This document shows, in pieces, positions 13,301 through 46,440 of a DNA stretch of 64,000 nucleotides. The stretch is from contig CAMRHE010000459.1 of assembly GCA_947044405.1 (NCBI GenBank), forward strand, positions 682,001 through 746,000, read 5' to 3'. Origin of the DNA: Leptodactylus fallax. Lineage: Eukaryota > Chordata > Amphibia > Anura > Leptodactylidae. The stretch's first letter is position 1; each line of letters starts with the position of its first letter. Under the pieces are notes generated by a model. That model did no database searches, was not told the origin of the DNA, and saw only the letters and a list, made by a program, of their open reading frames with translations. The position numbers and the translations under genes were made by a program.

Positions 13301-15835
13301 CCTCCTCTATACTGTGTGGTACCTGTATACTGCCCCCTCCTCTATACTGTGCGGTGCCTGTATACTGCCCCCTCCTCTATACTGTGTCACCTATATACTG
13401 CCCCCTCCTCTATACTGTGTGGTACCTATATACTGCCCCCTCCTCTATACTGTGTGGTGCCTGTATACTGCCCCCTCCTCTATACTGTGTTACCTGTATA
13501 CTGCCCCCTCCTCTATACTGTGTTACCTGTATACTGCCCCCTCCTCTATACTGTGTGTTACCTATATACTGCCCCCTCCTCTATACTGTGTGGTGCCTGT
13601 ATACTGCCCCCTCCTCTATACTGTGTGTTACCTATATACTGCCCCTCCTCTATACTGTGTGGTACCTATATACTGCCCCCTCCTCTATACTGTGTTACCT
13701 GTATACTGCCCCCTCCTCCATACTGTGTGTCACCTATATACTGCCCCCTCCTCTATACTGTGTTACCTATATACTGCCCCCCCTCTATACTGTGTTACCT
13801 ATATACTGCCCCCTCCTCTATACTGTGTGTTACCTATATACTGCCCCCTCCTCTATACTGTGTGGTACCTGTATACTGCCCCCTCCTCTATACTGTGTGG
13901 TGCCTGTATACTGCCCCCTCCTCTATACTGTGTCACCTATATACTGCCCCCTCCTCTATACTGTGTGGTACCTATATACTGCCCCCTCCTCTATACTGTG
14001 TGGTGCCTGTATACTGCCCCCTCTATACTGTGTTACCTGTATACTGCCCCCTCCTCTATACTGTGTGTTACCTATATACTGCCCCCTCCTCTATACTGTG
14101 TGGTGCCTGTATACTGCCCCCTCCTCTATACTGTGTGGTACCTATATACTGCCCCTCCTCTATACTGTGTGGTACCTATATACTGCCCCCCTCCTCTATA
14201 CTGTGTTACCTGTATACTGCCCCCTCCTCCATACTGTGTGTCACCTATATACTACCACCTCCTCTATACTGTTACCTGTATACTGCCCCCTCCTCTATAC
14301 TGTGTTACCTATATACTGCCCCCTCCTCTATACTGTGTCACCTATATACTGCCCCCTCCTCTATACTGTGTGGTACCTATATACTGCCCCCTCCTCTATA
14401 CTGTGTGGTGCCTGTATACTGCCCCCTCCTCTATACTGTGTTACCTGTATACTGCCCCCTCCTCTATACTGTGTTACCTGTATACTGCCCCCTCCTCTAT
14501 ACTGTGTGTTACCTATATACTGCCCCCTCCTCTATACTGTGTGGTGCCTGTATACTGCCCCCTCCTCTATACTGTGTTACCTGTATACTGCCCCCTCCTC
14601 TATACTGTGTTACCTGTATACTGCCCCCTCCTCTATACTGTGTGTTACCTATATACTGCCCCTCCTCTATACTGTGTTACCTGTATACTGCCCCCTCCTC
14701 TATACTGTGTGTTACCTATATACTGCCCCCTCCTCTATACTGTGTGTTACCTATATACTGCCCCTCCTCTATACGTGTGTTACCTGTATAGTGCCCCCTC
14801 CTCTATTCTGTGTGGTGCCTGTATACTGCCCCTCCTCTATACTGTGTTACCTGTATACTGCCCCCTCCTCTATACTGTGTGTTACCTATATACTGCCCCC
14901 TCCTCAATACTGTGTTACCTGTATACTGCCCCCTCCTCTATACTGTGTGGTGCCTGTATACTGCCCCCTCCTCTATACTGTGTGGTACCTGTATACTTCC
15001 CCCTCCTCTATACTGTGTGGTGCCTGTATACTGCCCCCTCCTCTATACTGTGTGCACCTATATACTGCCTCATCCTCTATACTGTGTGTTACCTGTATAC
15101 TGCCCCTCCTCTATACTGTGTGTTACCTATATACTGCCCCCTCCTCTATACCGTGTGTTACCTATATACTGCCCCCTCCTCTATACCGTGTGTTACCTAT
15201 ATACTGCCCCCTCTTCTATACTGTGTGTTACCTGTATACTGCCCCCTCCTCTATTCTGTGTGGTGCCTGTATACTGTCCCTCCTCTATACTGTGTTACCT
15301 GTATACTGCCCCCTCCTCTATACCGTGTGTTACCTATATACTGCCCCCTCCTCTATACTGTGTGGTACCTGTATACTGCCCCCTCTTCTATACTGTGTGT
15401 TACCTGTATACTGCCCCCTCCTCTATTCTGTGTGGTGCCTGTATACTGCCCCTCCTCTATACTGTGTGGTACCTGTATACTGCCCCCTCCTCTATACTGT
15501 GTGGTGCCTGTATACTGCCCCTCCTCTATACTGTGTTACCTGTATACTGCCCCTCCTCTATACTGTGTTACCTGTATACTGCCCCCTCCTCTATACTGTG
15601 TGTTACCTATATACTGCCCCCTCCTCTATTCTGTGTGGTGCCTGTATACTGTCCCTCCTCTATACTGTGTTACCTGTATACTGCCCCTCCTCTATACTGT
15701 GTGTTACCTATATACTGCCCCCTCCTCTATTCTGTGTGGTGCCTGTATACTGCCCCCTCCTCTATACTGCCCCCTTCCCTATACTGTGTTACCTATATAC
15801 TGCCCCTTCCTCTATACTGTAAGGCTATATACTGC
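10366..15835 (+). repeat. Minisatellite in KIF1C intron 1, unit about 33-36 bp
   Basis: About 155 units. Each combines CCCCCTCCTCTATACTGTGT with a TTACC, GGTACC or GGTGCC block and TGTATACTGC or TATATACTGC. Unit length varies by 1-3 bp through changes in the TGTGT stretch. Units have no stop codons on the + strand, which creates several overlapping open frames of up to 1900 codons made only of Tyr, Cys, Leu, Pro, Ile, Thr, Val, Ser, Ala and a few others; these are not genes. The right end decays gradually from about 15750. Confidence 0.96.
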
Positions 15836-15933
15836 CTATACCCCTCCTCTATATTGTGTAACCTATTTTACCCCCCTTGTATAGTGGACCCTTCCATATA
15901 TTTGGCGTTGACCCCTCCTCTTTATACCTGCAG

Positions 15934-16265
15934 GTTCCTTGATCCTCCAGTGACCTGGTGGCCGGTGGTGAGGTCCTTTCCTGCCATCTTGGATGTACCA
16001 ACCTCCTGCCAGACTGCGGGTGTGAGAGGGTCGTGCACCGGGACATACCATTCATCATTATGTGATGGGGGAGACCACCCTGACTGGCTGCGATCCCCAA
16101 TAATCCTTGTTTTGGAGTATCCTGGATATCCCCGGTGCCCCAGTTGCCTCCCCCTGGCTAATGCTGGTCCTGTTAGTCCCTGCCCAGCCTGGTTGTGGAG
16201 CGGATTATTACAACACATGAGACTGCCTGGAATAATGTGAGAGTGGAGGACGCCGAAAGACAGTG
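15934..16265 (+). other. Candidate alternative non-coding exon in intron 1
   Basis: Unique sequence between two minisatellites. It begins after TTTATACCTGCAG, a usable acceptor, and ends at GACAGTG|GTAAGATC, a strong donor-like site that is also the first copy of the motif repeated about 35 times in the next array. No conserved reading frame was recognised. Called only because both junctions are present and the array may have grown from this donor; it could equally be ordinary intron sequence. Confidence 0.25.
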
Positions 16266-17610
16266 GTAAGATCGCCCAGGCTGCGCTGTACGGTTATACA
16301 GTGGTAAGATCGCCGGGCTGCGCTGTACGGTTATACAGTGGTAAGATCGCCCGGGCTGCGCTGCACGGTTATACAGTGGTAAGATCGCCCGGGCTGCGCT
16401 GTACGGTTATACAGTGGTAAGATCGCCCGGGCTGCGCTGTACGGTTATACAGTGGTAAGATCGCCGGGCTGCGCTGTACGGTTATACAGTGGTAAGATCG
16501 CCCGGGCTGCGCTGCACGGTTATACAGTGGTAAGATCGCCCGGGCTGCGCTGTACGGTTATACAGTGGTAAGATCGCCCGGGCTGCGCTGTACGGTTATA
16601 CAGTGGTAAGATCGCCCAGGCTGCGCTGTACGGTTATACAGTGGTAAGATCGCCCGGGCTGCGCTGTACGGTTATACAGTGGTAAGATCGCCGGGCTGCG
16701 CTGCACGGTTATACAGTGGTAAGATCGCCCGGGCTGCGCTGTACGGTTATACAGTGGTAAGATCGCCCGGGCTGCGCTGTACGGTTATACAGTGGTAAGA
16801 TCGCCGGGCTGCGCTGCACGGTTATACAGTGGTAAGATCGCCCAGGCTGCGCTGTACGGTTATACAGTGGTAAGATCGCCCGGGCTGCGCTGCACGGTTA
16901 TACAGTGGTAAGATCGCCCGGGCTGCGCTGCACGGTTATACAGTGGTAAGATCGCCCGGGCTGCGCTGTACGGTTATACAGTGGTAAGATCGCCGGGCTG
17001 CGCTGCACGGTTATACAGTGGTAAGATCGCCCGGGCTGCGCTGTACGGTTATACAGTGGTAAGATCGCCCGGGCTGCGCTGCACGGTTATACAGTGGTAA
17101 GATCGCCCGGGGCTGCGCTGTACGGTTATACAGTGGTAAGATCGCCCGGGCTGCGCTGTACGGTTATACAGTGGTAAGATCGCCCGGGCTGCGCTGTACG
17201 GTTATACAGTGGTAAGATCGCCGGGCTGCGCTGTACGGTTATACAGTGGTAAGATCGCCGGGCTGCGCTGTACGGTTATACAGTGGTAAGATCGCCCGGG
17301 CTGCGCTGTACGGTTATACAGTGGTAAGATCGCCGGGCTGCGCTGCACGGTTATACAGTGGTAAGATCGCCGCTGCGCTGTACGGTTATACAGTGGTAAG
17401 ATCGCCCGGGCTGCGCTGCACGGTTATACAGTGGTAAGATCGCCGGGCTGCGCTGTACGGTTATACAGTGGTAAGATCGCCCGGGCTGCGCTGCACGGTT
17501 ATACAGTGGTAAGATCGCCCGGCGCGCTGCACGGTTATACAGTGGTAAGACGCCCGGGCGCGCGCACGGTTATACAGTGGAATCGCCCGGGCTGCGCTGC
17601 ACGGTTATGG
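16262..17610 (+). repeat. Minisatellite, 38-bp unit, each with a GTAAGATC donor-like motif
   Basis: About 35 units, each with CAGTGGTAAGATCGCC, then CGGGCTGCGCTG and TACGGTTATA or CACGGTTATA. The TG|GTAAGA core matches a vertebrate 5' splice site. Most variation is a missing C in CGCCCGGG and a T/C change in CTGTACGG versus CTGCACGG. The last three units (17515-17610) have scattered single-base losses. Confidence 0.96.
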
Positions 17611-18364
17611 GGTAGTTGTGCCCCATAGTTCATAGATATTAGGGCGTCTCTGAAATGTCCTGACATCACGGTGTCTGTACCTGCGGGGCCCCTCCTGGGC
17701 GTGAGGGACACTTATAGTCAGTGACTCTCCCGCAGAGCTTACGGTGTACACTCTGCTACTACTATGAATAGTAGGGGGTCAGCGGACATCACCGCTCTGA
17801 GGCTGCCTGCTGACAGTCTCCCTCCCAACTTTAGGCAGGCCTCTTCTTGTGCTGGGAGTGGATGCCTGTGGTTGCAGACTAGTCACTTCCTGCTGTCACC
17901 AGAGGGGGCAGTGTGTCATGTTCTGCACTCTGAGCAGCATCACCATGGCACGGTTACCCAGTCTCTGATCCAGCAGGGGCAGCGTTATTGTGGTACTGTA
18001 CGGCACTGCTGGGGGGGTAGACGGTACTTATATTTGTGCACTGTATGGCACTCTTACTTGTAGTTTGCATGCTGGGATTTGTAGTTCTTAATTATGAGTA
18101 TTGTGCTGTATAGCACAGCGGTTGAGATACAGTATGGCAGTATTTATGGTACAGATAGATCATGGTGTGACAGTATTATGTGTAGGCTCCTGGCGAGCGT
18201 GTACATCAACAACATGCATAGGCGGACATGTCACCTTCATGTGCCTGGTATACATCTTGGTTGTTGCCGATGTGTAGGTGACCCTGGTGGCACACCACAG
18301 AACACACTTGTGATAGGAGCTTTATGTACACACTGTATGGCGGTATAATGGGAGTTTGGGCACC
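17611..18364. other. Unique intron 1 sequence
   Basis: About 750 bp without a convincing gene. Short open frames lack recognisable domains. It contains a ZNF143/THAP11-type motif at 18067 (listed separately). No splice junction pair stands out. Confidence 0.5.
18067..18085 (-). promoter_or_regulatory. ZNF143/THAP11-type motif
   Basis: On the - strand the site reads ACTACAAATCCCAGCATGC, a close match to the SBS consensus bound by ZNF143 and THAP11. It lies in KIF1C intron 1, away from the promoter. Such motifs also occur inside interspersed repeats, so function is not implied. Confidence 0.45.
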
Positions 18365-18760
18365 ATATGACGGTATAGTGTGCAGTTGTATGTTTATTTT
18401 TTATGTAGCATGTGCAGTTACTGATCTAGATTGTGTATCCTGCCGCACCTAGTATATGGCAGTATTATACTAGGTGTTTGGGCACCATATGGTGGTACAA
18501 CATGATGCTGTTTATTTTTTATGCAGTGTGTACCATGGTGGTGACGACTGTGCAGCTACAGATTTTCCAAAGGTTTCCCTGTCCTAGGATGTGTAGCCTG
18601 CAGTTCCTAGCATATGGCGGTATTATATTGGGAGCTTGGGTAGAATATGCCGCTGTATGTTTATTTTCTGTGCGGTATGTGCTGTGGTGGTGAGGACTGT
18701 GCAGTGACAGATCATCCACAGGTTTCCCTGCCCTAGGATGTGTAGCGCAGTATATGGCGG
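18365..18760 (+). repeat. Degenerate tandem repeat, about 120-150 bp unit, about 3 copies
   Basis: Three diverged copies share GTATATGGC(A/G)GTATTATA, a GGGAGCTTGGG- or GGTGTTTGGG-like block, TTTATTTT(T/C)T and AGGTTTCCCTGYCCTAGGATGTGTAG. Divergence is much higher than in the neighbouring minisatellites, suggesting an older duplication. Confidence 0.6.
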
Positions 18761-18764
18761 TGGG

Positions 18765-19577
18765 TTAGAGGGGAGGAGCCTGTGATCTGGCGCTATCATG
18801 GGCTGATACTGTGGCCCGTTTCCAGGACACCGGGCTGGTAAATGCCCTCTGAACAGCCTCGGCCTCTGATCTTTTGGCCAGTAAACAAAGCAGGGTCAGA
18901 CGGTCGCGATTGTGCAAGGAGATCCTGGTGCGAGGACGAGTCAGATCAGCGACTAATCCTCCAGAGCAGCCCAGCAGGGCGATAAACAGCCCGAAATATC
19001 CCAGCGTCATGTGACCGGCCTCCACGTGACGGAGCTGAGTGATGGTCTGCAGCAGATGGCCGCACAGAGGAGCGCCCAGGCTGGGGGGGCCGAGGCAGAG
19101 ACCCCTCCGCCGCTCTGTATTATTCACCTATAGACTATAAACATCTCCTATCTCTATCTATCCGGCTGTCAGTTTAGTTTTTTTTTTCTGATGCATTTTC
19201 AGGAGATTTCAGTTTTCCGGAATTATTTAATTTTCTAGTTTTTTGCTCCTTTCTCGTAAGCTGGCGGCGCGGGGTCCTCCACATCTGGGGGCGTCGTGAA
19301 CTTGTACTTGTACGCTTAGATTGCAGGCTCCATGGTGGGGTGTCCTTTACAGGGCAGGTGGATAGTCTTCATCCCCCCACACCTGTACCATGGCGGCACG
19401 TTCCAGCCTGGGAGCGATCACTAGAGGCCCTACGACCTCGCTGTAGGGGGCACCGTACTCATCACAACAAACAAACGTGACTGCGCTGTCTGACCTTCCG
19501 CCACGGGCAGTGAGAGGAAGAAGCGCCGAGGAATTTGTCACGCAGTCTCTACATGCCAGGATATGCAAAGCAATCAT
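18765..19577 (-). other. Possible two-exon antisense gene of unknown identity
   Basis: On the - strand, an open stretch from 19577 ends at a possible donor (GCCCT|GTAAAG, exon end 19351). It is followed by a possible acceptor (CCCCCCCAG|CCTGGG, exon start 19080) and an open frame to a TAA at 18765. The phases match across this junction (2 + 1). The second exon encodes about 105 residues of complex composition, including LGYFGLFIALLGCSGG, which looks hydrophobic, and LLAKRSEAEAVQRAF. I do not recognise the family. The start and any upstream exon are not identified. Mixed composition separates it from the repeat-derived frames, but it may be chance or an old transposon fragment. Confidence 0.22.
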
Positions 19578-19689
19578 ATGGGAGGTGGCAGCAGGGTGTG
19601 TGCCAACAGCGGCAGCTCCGACACCAATTATCAGGGGGATGGGAGTGCCAACACTTTCTGGCTCACCTGTGTCCTGAGCTGTAAGATAA

Positions 19690-20727
19690 GTGCTGGCATG
19701 TGCGGCCCTGGCCTGGTGGCGGAGTCGCGTGCGCGGCCCTGGCCTGGTGGCGGAGTCGCGTGGGCGGCCCTGGCCTGGTGGCGGAGTCGCGTGGGCGGCC
19801 CTGGCCTGGTGGCGGAGTCGCGTGGGCGGCCCTGGCCTGGTGGCGGAGTCGCGTGCGCGGCCCTGGCCTGGTGGCGGAGGCGCGTGTGCGGCCCTGGCCT
19901 GGTGGTGGAGGCGTGTGTGAGGTCCCTGGCCTTGTGGTGGAGGCGCGTGTGCGGCCCTGGCCTGGTGGCGGAGGCGCGTGCGCGGCCCTGGCGTGGTCGC
20001 GGAGTCGCGTGCGCGGCCCTGGCCTGGTGGCGGAGGCGTGTGTGAGGTCCCTGGCCTTGTGGCGGAGGCGCGTGGGCGGCCCTGGCCTGGTGGCGGAGGC
20101 GCGTGCGCGGCCCTGGCCTGGTGGCGGAGGCGTGTGCGAGGTCCCTGGCCTGGTGGCGGAGGCGCGTGCGCGGCCCTGGCCTGGTGGCGGAGGCGTGTGC
20201 GGGCCTGGCCTTGTGGCGGAGGCGCGTGCGCGGCCCTGGCCTGGTGGCGGAGGCGTGTGCGAGGTCCCTGGCCTTGTGGCGGAGGCGCGTGCGCGGCCCT
20301 GGCCTGGTGGCGGAGGCGTGTGTGAGGTCCCTGGCCTTGTGGCGGAGGCGTGTGCGAGGTCCCTGGCCTTGTGGCGGAGGCGCGTGCGCGGCCCTGGCCT
20401 GGTGGCGGAGGCGCGTGCGCGGCCCTGGCCTGGTGGCGGAGGCGCGTGCGCGGCCCTGGCCTGGTGGCGGAGGCGCGTGCGCGGCCCTGGCCTGGTGGCG
20501 GAGGCGTGTGTGAGGTCCCTGGCCTTGTGGCGGAGGCGTGTGCGAGGTCCCTGGCCTTGTGGCGGAGGCGCGTGCGCGGCCCTGGCCTGGTGGCGGAGGC
20601 GCGTGCGCGGCCCTGGCCTGGTGGCGGAGGCGCGTGCGCGGCCCTGGCCTGGTGGCGGAGGCGCGTGCGCGGCCCTGGCCTGGTGGCGGAGGCGCGTGCG
20701 CGGCCCTGGCCTGGTGGCGGAGGCGCG
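19690..20727 (+). repeat. CpG-rich minisatellite, 31-bp unit, in KIF1C intron 1
   Basis: About 33 units built from GGCCCTGGCCTGGTGGCGGAG followed by GCGCGTGCGC, TCGCGTGGGC or GCGTGTGTGAGGTC variants. About fifteen units contain GCGCACGCGC when read on the - strand, the core of an NRF1 site. The array is open in all + frames and one - frame; these frames are artefacts of the repeat. Confidence 0.96.
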
Positions 20728-20770
20728 GCATCTGCTCCAGTGAAGAAGCTTTGTTATGATGATGGGTGGA

Positions 20771-20789
20771 TTACCAGCAGGGGGCAGCC
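20771..20789 (+). promoter_or_regulatory. CTCF-like motif in KIF1C intron 1
   Basis: TTACCAGCAGGGGGCAGCC matches the CTCF core CCASYAGRGGGCRS. It sits 45 bp beyond the CpG-rich 31-bp array. Occupancy cannot be judged from sequence. Confidence 0.45.
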
Positions 20790-21446
20790 TGAGTCACGTG
20801 GGGGTGTCGATCCTGATCGTAGAGATCTCAGACATGTGACCTGTGAGCACTCACCATAATGTCACCGTCGCCCATTAGGATGCCAGGCATGCCAGCAGGG
20901 TGAGGAGCCCGCACGTGTGTCCATTATCAGATGCCACGCTGTACTGAGCTCCTGCAGCGCCCCCTGCCGGTCACCGCTGCTGTGTGTATGTATACATCCC
21001 CAGCACTATATAGGATATTACAGTACGGGGCAGTCGGTGTATTGCCTGCCGTTTCGGGCTCTTCTCCTGCTGCACATTCTTCAGATGTTTGTCCTGTAAG
21101 GAGCCCTCACCCCCTCCTCCTTCTCAGGCCGTGTTTAACCCCTGCACTGCTGCACCAGCATTCCTACACAGGGACTGAGGGCAGGATCTCCGGATATACA
21201 GGACAATGTCATTGTGTCTGAGGCGGCTGCTTATCGCGCCCATTCTAGAGGGAGTGTGCCCGCTCCACCTAACCCCACCCTGTATACAATAACACCCCGA
21301 TCCTGCCTCATGACAGGCTGCTCCACCAGAGGGCTCACTACACCCTATAATGACCCTCATGGGGAGCCATCACTGACCCTATAATGAGCAGACCTGCCCC
21401 GTAGTGATATGACACAGACCTGGCCGCTGACGCTCACCTTATACCC
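20790..21446. other. Unique intron 1 sequence
   Basis: About 650 bp. Contains a CACGTG E-box at 20795 and, on the - strand around 20956-20972, a second CTCF-like core (GGCAGGGGGCGCT). No gene recognised. Confidence 0.45.
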
Positions 21447-21828
21447 GGCAGGTAGCACGGGGCCGCCGCTGACCCGTCAGGTAGCACGGGGCCGCCGCTG
21501 ACCCGGCCAGGTAGCACGGGGCCGCCGCTGACCCGGCCAGGTAGCACGGGGCCGCCGCTGACCCGGCCAGGTAGCACGGGGCCGCCGCTGACCCGGCCAG
21601 GTAGCACGGGGCCGCCGCTGACCCGGCAGGTAGCACGGGGCCGCCGCTGGCCCGGAAGGTAGCACGGGGCCGCCGCTGACCCGGCAGGTAGCACGGGGCC
21701 GCCGCTGACCCGGCAGTTAGCACGGGGTCGCCGCTGACCCGGCAGGTAGCACGGGGCCGCCGCTGACCCGGCCAGGTATCACGGGGCCGCCGCTGACCCG
21801 GCAGGTAGCACGGGGCCGCCGCTGACGC
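21447..21828 (+). repeat. GC-rich minisatellite, about 29-30 bp unit
   Basis: About 13 units of GGTAGCACGGGGCCGCCGCT followed by GACCCGGC or GACCCGGCCA. It lies 26 bp upstream of the acceptor of the first coding exon of KIF1C. Most unit boundaries read CAG|GTAGCA, which resembles a weak donor. Confidence 0.95.
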
Positions 21829-21887
21829 TGTTCTTGGTTTTTTTCTCTGCACAGATTTGCCGTTGGTTTGGGTGACTCCATTTAAAG

Positions 21888-44409
<22,522 letters not shown>

Positions 44410-45165
44410 AGGTAGACAAGACAGAGCATGTCATAGCGAGGAGGAAGAGGAGGCGGGATGCGAGGAACGGAGGGGATAAGGAACGTGAAGGAACTGCTAA
44501 GGATAAAGAGGAGCTGCAGCAGCTCTGGCATTAACCCCGAGACTTCTTGATGTTTTGTTTTATTTTATGAGTTGTTTTATTTCTTTTTATCGATTTTTGT
44601 GTCTGAGACGGAGATCGCTGCTATGAGGGAGAACACTGCCCCTCCCCCACATCATACAATCACTGAGCATACTGTGTGTGTACAGGTGTCTATAGGTGGT
44701 ATATGTATATAGAAGTGGATGTATATGTATACACAGGGGTGTATATATATATCTCAGCTTGCACTGTTAACATGGCTGCAGCTTCCGTGGCGGTGGCTGT
44801 GGCGAGTGACCACCGCACGGTCACTGGTCAGAAGTGGTGTCCGCGCCGGGGGTGAGGTGCTATACAGGAAGCTGAGGACCAGTAACCCTAGTGATGAATT
44901 TCTGCCCCTTCCCAGAAGCCTCTGCTTTTTCTTTTTGACACTAAAGCCGCACATAGACTTGCACTGCCCGCTGTACCTGCCGCTGCCGTCAGCGACCGGT
45001 CCGTATATAAACCTATTTATCTTGTGTTATCTTCTGTGTGTTGGGGGGTGAGAAGTGTGTAAAGGAGGCGGCCGGGCGACAAAACGACACTACACTGTGG
45101 TAACCTGTAGTCTATATAGATAATGTGGACTGTAACCTAAAATAAATGGCCCGACGCTGCTCCGT
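44410..45165 (+). other. KIF1C: KIF1C 3' UTR
   Basis: About 750 nt from the stop codon to just past the AATAAA. Contains TATATA-rich stretches near 44700-44750. End inferred from the poly(A) signal. Confidence 0.7.
45141..45146 (+). terminator. KIF1C: Poly(A) signal AATAAA for KIF1C
   Basis: AATAAA about 730 nt after the KIF1C stop codon, followed by a GT-containing stretch (CCGTGTCACCTGTCGTGTC). No other good AATAAA lies between the stop codon and this site. Confidence 0.75.
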
Positions 45166-45289
45166 GTCACCTGTCGTGTCTTCAGATTAAAAAAAAATTA
45201 GTAATAGTCTTCGCGCTAGACTTTATATTTCTTTATCCCCATGACAACACTTCCTGACCCTGTGCACTTGTAGCTCAGTTACCATAGGG

Positions 45290-46440
45290 AAACCAGGCCT
45301 TGCAGCCCGCGGCTCCACACTCTTTGAATTTCCATTGTGTCCTAGGTCAAAAATTCAGACGCGTTGTGAGAAAAAGGAAGTCCACCTTTACTGCTTCACT
45401 AGGAATTAAGAACATCAGTATCCTCCAGGTGGTGCTCAACCGATCAGCAGCAAGTGTGACCACCTCTAGAAAAGCAAAAGTTTTGGCACTTTGCTGGTCT
45501 GGAGCATTCAAGTGTGCTATAACACAGTGCCAAGGAGGGAAAGGTATCAGCAATTGTTGCTGCCTGGCCTTCTTGAAGGCCATTTCCAAACAACGCAAAG
45601 TCCATAAATGGAAAACATTCAGGACAGACGACAATCTTCCCAGGAGTGGACGCACCTACAAATTCACCCCAAGGTCAGACTGTGCAATGTTCAGATGGAA
45701 CAAACAAAAATATCCAAGAGCTACGTCTCAGACTCTGCAGGTCTCAGAGAGCAAGTCACGTTGAACAAGTATGGCTTGTGTGGAACGGTTGTCAGAATAA
45801 AGTTTCCTCTTTCTAAGCAAAACATGGCAGTGTGGCCCGTTCCACCTGGACAATCCACAAGACTTCTGGAACAATGTTCCTTGGACAGAGGAGACCCAAC
45901 TGGAGGTGTTTGGCCGTAAAGTACAGCACCACATCTGGTGAAAACCCAGCCCATCATATCGGCACAAACCCTTCATCCCGAGTGTCCTGCCTGGTTCTGG
46001 AGGAGGGGTAGGATTAGGGCCACAGGACCTGGACGCCTTGTAGTTATTTAGTAGACCATAAAGTCCTCTCTATAGTATTGTAGAGTCAGATGTGAGGCTT
46101 GGCCCATTCTGGGTCATGTGACCCGAGCACAGCACCAGATCTACAACAAAATGGCTGAAAAAGAAGACTCCGTCACAGTCCAGACCCAAACTCTATAGAA
46201 ATGCGGTGGCTGGACCTTACGAGAGCTGAGCCGAAATCGGTGTGAACAAACCTCAATAACCTGATGCAACATTGTAAAGAAAAGCTGACCAAGATTCCTC
46301 CAGAGCAATGTGAGACGGATAAAGTCATCTGGGACTTCAAGATATTGCTGTAAAGATGGTTCTACAAGCCACTGAGGCACGCGGTACTTAGGCTTTCACA
46401 CATGGCTTCCATTTTGGCCTAGTTTTTGGGAAATAGATAA
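45290..46440 (+). mobile_element. Degraded Tc1-like transposon relic
   Basis: Broken frames on the + strand resemble a Tc1 transposase: a N-terminal helix-turn-helix-like stretch with RSGRTYKFTPRS near 45640, a WNNVPWTEETQLEVFG catalytic block near 45870 and a C-terminal IPPEQCETD block near 46300. Multiple stops and frameshifts. The terminal repeats were not securely located. Confidence 0.6.

Noticed and set aside
10102..15884. Overlapping open frames up to 1906 codons, rich in Tyr, Cys, Leu and Pro
   Set aside because: All + frames are open because the 33-36 bp unit lacks stops; the products are cyclic shifts of the repeat.
16262..17610. Regular 38-bp repeats as a CRISPR array
   Set aside because: There are no unique spacers: the entire period repeats. 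The genome is a vertebrate and no cas genes are present.
17890..17910. CTCF-like CACCAGAGGGGGCAG in intron 1
   Set aside because: Two extra G residues put the halves of the motif out of register.
44719..45051. A 110-codon frame in the KIF1C 3' UTR
   Set aside because: No homology recognised, and it lies between the KIF1C stop codon and its poly(A) signal.
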